Shown: piece by piece, positions 7,592 to 10,421 of the stretch | Numbering within the stretch: the first letter of the stretch is position 1 | Layout of the letters: each line of letters begins with the position of its first letter | DNA from: Bacillota bacterium | Lineage (GTDB): Bacteria; Bacillota; Clostridia; Tissierellales; Sedimentibacteraceae | DNA length: 10,421 bases | Reading direction: 5' to 3' | NCBI GenBank assembly: GCA_023425285.1 | Contig: JAFACY010000059.1 | Span: 1 to 10,421 of the forward strand | Notes under the pieces: model-generated | The model's input: the letters and a program-made list of their open reading frames with translations, nothing else | Database searches by the model: none | Told to the model about the DNA's origin: nothing | Made by a program: the position numbers and the translations under genes

Positions 7592-7600
7592 AAGATCCTC

Positions 7601-8212
7601 CTATATTGAAATAATAATATTCTTTATTTCATTAAAAATTTCATTGATAGTTCTTTCAGCATCAATTGTCTTCATTTCAGGGCAGGACACTGCAAGCTCC
7701 TTGTATCCTTCATATACCTGTCTGTGGAAATCTACGCTTTCATTTTCAAGGCGGTCTCCTCCGTCAATCTTGAGCTTCCTTCGGAGTCCCTTTTCGGGAT
7801 TGACATCCAGAAGCAACACTAAATCCGGCAGAAGATTTGCAGTTGCAAAATTATTTATGCTTTTTACTTCTTCAATGCCAAGACCTCTGCCTATGCCCTG
7901 ATACACCAGACTTGAATAAACAAATCTTTCGCTTATTACAATTTTACCCTGTTCAAGCCAAGGAATTATTTTTTCATTTACAAGCTGTGCTCTTGCGGAT
8001 GCATAAAGCAAAGCCTCTGTTCTGTAATCCATTTCAGTATTATTGTTATCTAAAATAAGCTCTCTTATTTTTTCGCTTATTTTAGTTCCGCCCGGTTCTC
8101 TTGTGAATTCAATTTCTCTGCCCTGCTCGGAAAAATATTCGCCTATTTTTTTTGCCATTGTACTTTTTCCGGAACCGTCCGGACCTTCTAATACTATAAA
8201 GATTCCTCTCAT
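7601..8212 (-). CDS. tmk: Thymidylate kinase
   Basis: Phosphorylates dTMP to dTDP with ATP, an essential step for dTTP supply. The 203-residue protein has the P-loop GPDGSGKST (10-18), the TREPGGT motif (37-43) that contacts the substrate, SSLVYQG (100-106), and the LID region GGDRLENE (151-158). The usual DR(F/Y) motif reads ERF here (95-97), a conservative Asp to Glu change. Everything else, including length, is ordinary, so I expect an active enzyme. Its start overlaps the stop of the upstream decarboxylase gene as ATGA, and its own ribosome binding site is weak (GTGAGAG), so translation probably depends on coupling. DarA follows 9 bases after the stop. Confidence 0.96.
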   Translation of the reverse strand: MRGIFIVLEGPDGSGKSTMAKKIGEYFSEQGREIEFTREPGGTKISEKIRELILDNNNTEMDYRTEALLYASARAQLVNEKIIPWLEQGKIVISERFVYSSLVYQGIGRGLGIEEVKSINNFATANLLPDLVLLLDVNPEKGLRRKLKIDGGDRLENESVDFHRQVYEGYKELAVSCPEMKTIDAERTINEIFNEIKNIIISI

Positions 8213-9639
8213 TTAACAACTCTCACTTGACCGTATTTGTTTACTCCATTAACGTTTATGCTGTTTTCAAGCATTACCTTAACGTAATCAACTGTTTCCT
8301 GCTGAATTATTTCACCCGGGCAAACCAAAGGAATTCCGGGAGGGTACGGAATAATAAATTCGGCGGCTGTTCTGCCGATTGCTTCATCCATATCAATCAA
8401 TTCATTTTCGGCATAAAATGCCTTTCTCATTTTTCTTTCATGCTGCAGCTGAGGAAATGCTTCTATCTGGATAATTTCTCTTTTTTCCTTGCTCTTGCTT
8501 TCCTCTAAATATATTTCCTTTACAGCATCAAACAATCTGTCTATATCTTCTATTTCATCAGTTGCTGTAATATATCCTACAGTATACTGTAAATCTGCAA
8601 ATTCCATCTGGATTTTATATTTATATCTCAGAATTTCCTGAAGCTCCGTTCCGGTAATACCAAGCTCACTCATGCTTATTACGGCTCTTGTGGCATCGAA
8701 ATCGTAGCATCCCTCACTGATTATAAAATCATCTTCCAAAACATTTATACCCATATTTCTGAGCTCAAGAGTTCTCTTTTTGAAAACCTCTATGTTTCTT
8801 TTCAGTCTTTCTTCTCCGTGCTGATTCATCCAATGCACAGCATTTTCTATGGATGCCATGAGGATGTATGACGGCGAAGTTGTCTGAAGCATTCTGAGCA
8901 TGGATTCAATATTTGACATATCGACTTTGTCCGAGCATACATGCAGTATAGAGCCCTGTGTCATGCAAGGAAGTGTCTTGTGCGTGCTTTGTGTAACTAT
9001 ATCAGCTCCTGAGCTTTCTGCTGAGGGAGGCAATAAATCCTTGCAAAAATGCAAGTGTGATCCGTGAGCCTCATCAATCATAAGTATTTTGCCATACTTA
9101 TGAACTATTTCTGCTGCTTTTTTTACATCAAAGCAAATACCATAAAATGTCGGATAAGTTAAAACAACCATTTTTACATCAGGGTTGTCTATAAGCATCT
9201 GCTCTAACTTTTCCAGACTGATACTGAAATTTAATCCATATTTCTTGTTAAATTCAGGATATAAATAGTATAACTTTAAATCTCCTAATATACAAGCATT
9301 ATAAACGGATTTGTGACAGTCTCGCTGCACAATAATCTTATCACCGGGGTTAGTACACGCCATTATAGCCGATATAATTCCGCAAGATGTTCCGTTAACG
9401 ACCATATAGGATCTTTTAGAGCCGTATGAACTTGATATATAGTTCATAGCATCCTTTAAGAATCCCGTTGGGTAATGTAAATTGTCTGTACCTAATGTTT
9501 CAGTAATGTCATAAAAATTCAGGTTATTACCTATTTCGTCTAAAATTCCAAGCTTACCTTTATGACCAGGCATGTGAAAGTTTGTATCTACTTCGCTTCG
9601 ATACTGTTTGATCCCCGAAATAATATTCAGTTTATCCAT
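8209..9639 (-). CDS. YaaO-type PLP-dependent Orn/Lys/Arg decarboxylase family protein
   Basis: Fold-type I pyridoxal-phosphate enzyme of 476 residues in the Orn/Lys/Arg decarboxylase family. Members act on basic amino acids to make polyamines, but the substrate here cannot be read from sequence. It lacks the N-terminal response-regulator-like domain of the large inducible enterobacterial decarboxylases and matches the short YaaO/SpeA form. Motifs: FHMPGHKG (21-28), GTSCG (83-87) at the phosphate site, DEAHGSH (189-195) with Asp189 expected to hold the pyridine nitrogen, and STHKTL (218-223) with Lys221 as the Schiff-base lysine. The C-terminal domain carries IPYPPGIPLVCPGE (439-452). GGGAG lies about 9 bases before the ATG. 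Homologues precede tmk in Bacillus subtilis too, although no functional tie to thymidylate kinase is evident. Confidence 0.92.
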   Translation of the reverse strand: MDKLNIISGIKQYRSEVDTNFHMPGHKGKLGILDEIGNNLNFYDITETLGTDNLHYPTGFLKDAMNYISSSYGSKRSYMVVNGTSCGIISAIMACTNPGDKIIVQRDCHKSVYNACILGDLKLYYLYPEFNKKYGLNFSISLEKLEQMLIDNPDVKMVVLTYPTFYGICFDVKKAAEIVHKYGKILMIDEAHGSHLHFCKDLLPPSAESSGADIVTQSTHKTLPCMTQGSILHVCSDKVDMSNIESMLRMLQTTSPSYILMASIENAVHWMNQHGEERLKRNIEVFKKRTLELRNMGINVLEDDFIISEGCYDFDATRAVISMSELGITGTELQEILRYKYKIQMEFADLQYTVGYITATDEIEDIDRLFDAVKEIYLEESKSKEKREIIQIEAFPQLQHERKMRKAFYAENELIDMDEAIGRTAAEFIIPYPPGIPLVCPGEIIQQETVDYVKVMLENSINVNGVNKYGQVRVVK

Positions 9640-9715
9640 TGTTTATCTCCCGTTAAAACTAAATAAATTTAAAATTTATTGTTGTATATTGGGATTAGTG
9701 CTCATCTCCTCTTTT
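9640..9715 (-). other. Leader between small membrane peptide and yaaO-type gene
   Basis: AT-rich spacer with a perfect inverted repeat, AATAAATTT (9662-9670) and AAATTTATT (9672-9680), around a single base. Such an A/T-only palindrome makes a weak RNA hairpin and might equally be a protein site or chance. A nine-codon frame (9676-9705) is present but its AGGAG abuts the ATG. I see no promoter or terminator, so the two flanking genes are probably co-transcribed. Confidence 0.35.
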
Positions 9716-9865
9716 TTATAATTTGCTGCTTTTCGCAGCTGTTTTATTGTTATTTCTCTTTCTTGAAATACTCTTTGTTGTGTGCACAGTTTCTATGATT
9801 AAAACTATCATTATAGAAAACACCGTGGCTGCAATTGAAAAAAGAACGATATATTCTAACCACAT
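9716..9865 (-). CDS. Small single-span membrane peptide, 49 residues, unknown function
   Basis: Short gene found by reading the minus strand. It is preceded by AGAGGTAG, 4 bases before the ATG, and by a strong promoter about 35 bases upstream. The peptide starts MWLEYIVLFSIAATVFSIMI and continues hydrophobic to about residue 24, a single transmembrane helix. It then ends in a basic tail rich in Lys, Arg, Asn and Ser (31-48). Charge distribution suggests the N-terminus outside and the basic tail in the cytoplasm. I do not recognise a family. Support for it being real is the ribosome binding site, the promoter, the helix-plus-basic-tail pattern and the operon position. Against it are the short length and the lack of any comparison. 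In Bacillus subtilis other small genes lie between bofA and yaaO, but I cannot equate it with one. Confidence 0.65.
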   Translation of the reverse strand: MWLEYIVLFSIAATVFSIMIVLIIETVHTTKSISRKRNNNKTAAKSSKL

Positions 9866-9900
9866 ATTACTACCTCTTTAATAACATTCGCATTAACACT

Positions 9901-9929
9901 ATTATATTACAGTAATAAAATGTTGTCCA
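9901..9929 (-). promoter_or_regulatory. Sigma-A-like promoter of the small peptide-yaaO-tmk-darA-holB-ricT operon
   Basis: On the minus strand TGGACA (9924-9929), one base off the TTGACA consensus, and a perfect TATAAT (9901-9906) are 17 bases apart. Transcription would begin near 9894, about 29 bases before the small peptide's start. It is the best promoter match ahead of the six-gene run and lies just downstream of the palindromic repeat. Confidence 0.75.
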
Positions 9930-9957
9930 ACAAAAAATTTTATTTACAATACACTAT

Positions 9958-10047
9958 GTGTCCGTCATTCCGAACGCAAGTGAGGAATCTCAGGTTTTAA
10001 GTGCTGAGATCCTTCGAGCTAAAGCTCTCAGGATGACAAATAGACAC
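9958..10047. repeat. Palindromic interspersed repeat (GTCATTCCGA...GGATGAC type)
   Basis: About 90 bases with complementary arms. GTGTC (9958-9962) pairs with GACAC (10043-10047). GTCATTCC near the left end pairs, with one bulge, with GGATGAC near the right. ATCTCAG (9987-9993) pairs perfectly with CTGAGAT (10004-10010) around a 10-base loop, and GAGC-TAAA-GCTC (10016-10027) makes a side hairpin. TACAATA (9945-9951) and TATTGTA (10053-10059) extend the symmetry outside. The consensus GTCATTCYGA...GAGATYCTTCG...AGGATGAC is one I recall as a common non-coding repeat in many bacterial genomes, whose spurious translation begins VIPNASEES. It has no transposase and would be a MITE-like or REP-like unit. 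On the minus strand it follows bofA by 14 bases, so it may also serve as a 3' end structure, though no good U-tract follows. Confidence 0.75.
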
Positions 10048-10061
10048 CTTCTTATTGTATA

Positions 10062-10328
10062 CTATAAAAAAATTTTTATTATTAATATCGCAATAAATCC
10101 CGGTATGCCTAAAATCCCCAGAACCAAAGCCGTTACTTCGTTCACTGCAATATACAGATCAAAATATTGTCCAAAATAATTGAAAACCATCAGAAAAACT
10201 GCACCCAATACAGAATTCAATACTAATTTGCCTAAAAACTTAAGCGGCTTCACGAAAATCCAGGAAACCATGAATACAAGCATTATTCCTGCGGAATAAG
10301 CCAATACTATACCTATATCTGCTCCCAC
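10062..10328 (-). CDS. bofA: BofA-family pro-sigma-K processing inhibitor
   Basis: Membrane protein of the BofA family. In Bacillus subtilis BofA, together with SpoIVFA, holds the intramembrane protease SpoIVFB inactive in the outer forespore membrane until a forespore signal arrives, so timing sigma-K activation. The 88 residues have two hydrophobic segments. The first is followed by KPLKFLGKLVLNSVLGAV and the second half carries NEVTALVLGILGIPGF and IIKIF, the conserved C-terminal pattern. I start at the GTG at 10328 because GGGGGTG lies 6 bases upstream and the 26 residues before KPLKF match the Bacillus protein (about 24, 87 in total). An ATG at 10343 and a TTG at 10388 in the same frame lack ribosome binding sites. 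Many Clostridia lack SpoIVFA, so the exact regulatory partner here is uncertain. Confidence 0.88.
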   Translation of the reverse strand: MGADIGIVLAYSAGIMLVFMVSWIFVKPLKFLGKLVLNSVLGAVFLMVFNYFGQYFDLYIAVNEVTALVLGILGIPGFIAILIIKIFL

Positions 10329-10421
10329 CCAAGACACCCCCATTATATCTTTTTTAAATATTATGAAGTTGTCCCTGTTTTTATGCAAGATGATAACATT
10401 TCATACATTACATTACTATTA
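10329..10421 (-). other. Upstream region of bofA to window edge
   Basis: AT-rich stretch with a TATAAT (10342-10347) overlapping the alternative ATG. No convincing -35 box stands 16-18 bases upstream. If that box were the promoter, transcription would start inside or after the ribosome binding site I used for bofA, so the true promoter is probably further upstream or of a sporulation sigma type. Nothing else is recognisable up to the edge. Confidence 0.3.

Noticed and set aside
7350..7901. 183-codon plus-strand frame over darA and tmk
   Set aside because: It crosses two confidently identified minus-strand genes and their junction, so it is an antisense by-product.
9676..9705. Nine-codon minus-strand frame before the yaaO-type gene, as a possible leader peptide
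   Set aside because: AGGAG directly abuts its ATG, the peptide has no regulatory codon bias, and no attenuator hairpin follows.
9958..10179. 73-codon plus-strand frame starting VIPNASEES-like
   Set aside because: This is the well-known spurious translation of the palindromic repeat, continuing antisense into bofA.
1..10421. Defence system, prophage, CRISPR array, tRNA or rRNA
   Set aside because: No direct-repeat spacer pattern, transposase, integrase, phage gene or structured RNA gene was seen; the genes are conserved chromosomal ones.

Overview
The window is AT-rich and its genes are closely packed, mostly on the minus strand. It looks like chromosome from an anaerobic, endospore-forming Clostridia-type Firmicute. 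The evidence is a BofA-family sporulation gene, a clostridial 2[4Fe-4S] ferredoxin, strong GGAGG-type ribosome binding sites, and a gene order close to the Bacillus subtilis yaaO-tmk-yaaQ-holB-yaaT block. I cannot name a genus from sequence alone.

Left part (1-3104, minus strand, transcribed right to left): a PDZ/radical SAM/DUF512 protein, the ribosome-assembly GTPase Der, and PlsY, which runs off the left edge. The 170-base der-plsY gap holds a hairpin-forming element that looks like an interspersed repeat.

Middle part (3105-5391): a divergent promoter region, then the only plus-strand gene, an M3-family oligoendopeptidase. It ends at a hairpin terminator that also serves the convergent 56-residue ferredoxin gene. 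The ferredoxin has its own sigma-A-like promoter just downstream of ricT.

Right part (5392-10421, minus strand): bofA, a 90-base palindromic repeat, a strong promoter, then a tightly coupled operon. The operon encodes a 49-residue membrane peptide, a YaaO-type PLP decarboxylase, thymidylate kinase, the cyclic-di-AMP receptor DarA/PstA, DNA polymerase III delta-prime and RicT. Two junctions are 4-base ATGA overlaps (yaaO/tmk and holB/ricT). The other junctions from tmk onward are only about 8-9 bases long, with the next ribosome binding site at or next to the upstream stop codon. The operon links DNA replication (tmk, holB), second-messenger sensing (darA) and developmental RNA control (ricT), as in other Firmicutes.

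I did not find an undescribed multi-gene system. The parts least explained by known genes are the two repeat-like elements, the small membrane peptide, and the radical SAM protein of unknown reaction.
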